From Methanobacteriota archaeon (GTDB lineage Archaea > Thermoplasmatota > Poseidoniia > Poseidoniales > Thalassarchaeaceae): 5,333 nucleotides of DNA. The notes beneath the pieces are model-generated. The model worked only from the letters and a program-made list of their open reading frames with translations. It was not told where the DNA came from and made no database searches. The stretch is taken from positions 9,559-14,891 of the forward strand of contig NYXO01000018.1 in the NCBI GenBank assembly GCA_002685415.1, read 5' to 3'. Below are positions 4,179 to 5,333 of this stretch, in pieces. Position 1 is the first letter of the stretch. Each line of letters starts with the position of its first letter. Both the position numbers and the translations under genes were made by a program.

Positions 4179-5333
4179 GCGATTAACATAACCCTCAACC
4201 ACAATTCCGAAGATTATGAAAGATGGCCAACTGGCCAGTAATGCACTCCAGATTAATTCATCATCAACATATTCCATTGTAACACGGACTTCAGCAATTC
4301 CGTCTGATGATTCAGATACTCTGAGTAAGACCAAATATGAATCGAATAATGATTCAATCTCTACTTCTGTATTCAGTAATTCTCCTTCAGCAAGTGATGA
4401 TAGAATGAAGTTAGAGTCCATTGTAGAATCTGAAATTATCGAGTCCCAATCAATCATTCCCCTGTCAGAATGAGGTACTACTTGGTCTCGATCTACTATC
4501 ATTACATCAACAGGATTCTCACCTACGTTTCGAATCTCAACACCCACTGGGTGTGAAAGGCTGTGAACCTCAATTGTGTCTAGTTTGACATCACCATTTT
4601 CGAACCGATAATTGGGTATGTCTTCATCTGCACCCGGACCATCTATTGCCCCTAGAATTAGAACTCCGCTGAAAAGTAAAACAGAAACAGCAGCAAACAC
4701 CGATTGTTTTCGGTCAGGTAGCAATTCTTTCCAATCTTTCAATGCTGTTTTCCTAAGAATGGGTTGTATAGTATGGCAGAACATTGCACAGACTATCGCT
4801 AGCATTATTCCTGGAAGTATGTCAATTACCCAATGAATTCCGAGGTATTGAATTGAGAAGAAGTAGATTGCAACATTGGCCATAACAAAAATATCGAATT
4901 CACGGTGTCTCCAATCTTTGATTTCTATTCCGAGTTCACGACAATGCAGACGATTTAGGATAAGTAAGGAAATTGGTAAACCGATGTGTAAACTTGGAAC
5001 TGCATTGTCCATTGGGTCGTGCGTAGTGAAGAAGGCTAAGGTGAATTCATCATGATAAAGAGGGGCTTCCATTCCTGGGATGAAGCTACTCGTTACCTCG
5101 ACGTTGAAGAAAAGATACATTGGAACAGCGAGTAGATATATCACGAAATAATTCAAAGCAGCCTTGTCGGCCATCACTTCATCTCTAGATAGGATGTAGT
5201 ACATTGGTGAAAACCAAATCATAAACAAATACATGAAGAGATAATGAGCACTCAACAAGTCAGTCAATAAATCGCTGTAGAAAGTCTCCTGAACCCAAAG
5301 AGTCCAGTCGCCTTCAATCGAGTGAATCCAATG
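4131..5333 (-). CDS. PAP2/Aur1-like membrane phosphatase or phosphotransferase with C-terminal extracytoplasmic domain (5' end outside window)
   Basis: The frame is open to the right edge. Upstream of a TTG at 5267 it continues for 22 codons without a stop, reading HWIHSIEG...WVQETFY, so the start lies outside. PAP2 motifs are NAVPSLHIGLP (PSLH at 4997-4986) and SIQYLGIHWVID (HWVID at 4835-4821), followed by LPG. These match the PSxH and Sx6HxxxD motifs with the catalytic histidine pair. The usual arginine after Ser is Ile, and Leu replaces Gly in PSGH, features shared with Aur1/inositolphosphotransferase-like (PAP2_3) proteins. Several membrane helices surround the motifs. After a helix at about 4645-4700 comes a hydrophilic, strand-rich segment of about 130 residues (4643-4254, e.g. 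PVGVEIRNVGENPVDVMIVD), then a final helix (about 4250-4200) and a short charged tail. Likely role is lipid-head-group or undecaprenyl/isoprenoid-phosphate chemistry at the outer membrane face. The stop TAA lies inside the convergent gene. Confidence 0.75.
   Translation of the reverse strand, partial: HWIHSIEGDWTLWVQETFYSDLLTDLLSAHYLFMYLFMIWFSPMYYILSRDEVMADKAALNYFVIYLLAVPMYLFFNVEVTSSFIPGMEAPLYHDEFTLAFFTTHDPMDNAVPSLHIGLPISLLILNRLHCRELGIEIKDWRHREFDIFVMANVAIYFFSIQYLGIHWVIDILPGIMLAIVCAMFCHTIQPILRKTALKDWKELLPDRKQSVFAAVSVLLFSGVLILGAIDGPGADEDIPNYRFENGDVKLDTIEVHSLSHPVGVEIRNVGENPVDVMIVDRDQVVPHSDRGMIDWDSIISDSTMDSNFILSSLAEGELLNTEVEIESLFDSYLVLLRVSESSDGIAEVRVTMEYVDDELIWSALLASWPSFIIFGIVVEGYVNRSKQVVSDDIANVDSR

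Noticed and set aside
4216..4473. Plus-strand open frame of 85 codons opposite the PAP2-like C-terminal domain
   Set aside because: Its Ser/Asn-rich translation mirrors the acidic strand-rich domain encoded on the other strand; no start signal or family resemblance.
5265..5267. TTG at 5267 as the start of the PAP2-like gene
   Set aside because: The frame continues upstream to the window edge with no stop, and the upstream residues look like real protein (HWIHSIEG), so the gene is simply cut by the window.
1..5333. CRISPR arrays, tRNA or rRNA genes, insertion sequences
   Set aside because: No regularly spaced direct repeats, cloverleaf-like segments, transposase-like proteins or flanking terminal repeats were seen. 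Gaps between genes are all shorter than 80 bases.

Overview
The window looks like a gene-dense segment of an archaeal genome, most likely a marine heterotrophic euryarchaeon such as Marine Group II or III (Poseidoniales and relatives). This assignment is an inference. The supporting signs are TATA-like boxes about 23-28 bases before start codons with no Shine-Dalgarno sequence (leaderless transcripts), a strong GAGGTGA site used only inside the operon, moderately AT-rich DNA, and very short or negative intergenic spaces. No phylogenetic marker gene is present, so a bacterium cannot be excluded.

Layout from left to right. Positions 1-340 (+) hold the C-terminal end of a Ca2+-dependent phosphoinositide phospholipase C-like protein whose start lies outside the window. 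Positions 419-751 (+) encode a canonical 110-residue SMR multidrug transporter of the EmrE/Qac type. Positions 828-1175 (+) encode a small SnoaL/NTF2-like protein. Three tightly linked genes follow on the minus strand (3684 down to 1172), transcribed in the order amnB-like, amnA-like, amnD-like. They are the catalytic and non-catalytic subunits of a class III extradiol dioxygenase resembling 2-aminophenol 1,6-dioxygenase, then a RidA-family protein resembling 2-aminomuconate deaminase. Divergent from this operon, 3741-4178 (+) encodes an unrecognised multi-pass membrane protein. It converges with, and overlaps by 48 bases, a minus-strand gene (5333 to 4131) for a PAP2/Aur1-like membrane phosphatase or phosphotransferase. 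That gene's start is beyond the right edge.

The three-gene operon is the biological centre. In the known bacterial pathway, 2-aminophenol (or a substituted relative) is ring-opened by AmnAB to 2-aminomuconic 6-semialdehyde, AmnC dehydrogenase oxidises this to 2-aminomuconate, and AmnD removes the amino group. Here the operon is complete at both ends, bounded by a divergent gene upstream and a convergent gene downstream, yet it has no AmnC dehydrogenase. Its RidA protein carries an unusual N-terminal extension of about 90 residues with an acidic head and a glycine-zipper segment, which suggests membrane association or oligomerisation. The remaining genes (lipid-related PLC and PAP2, SMR efflux, NTF2-like) appear to be independent single-gene units.
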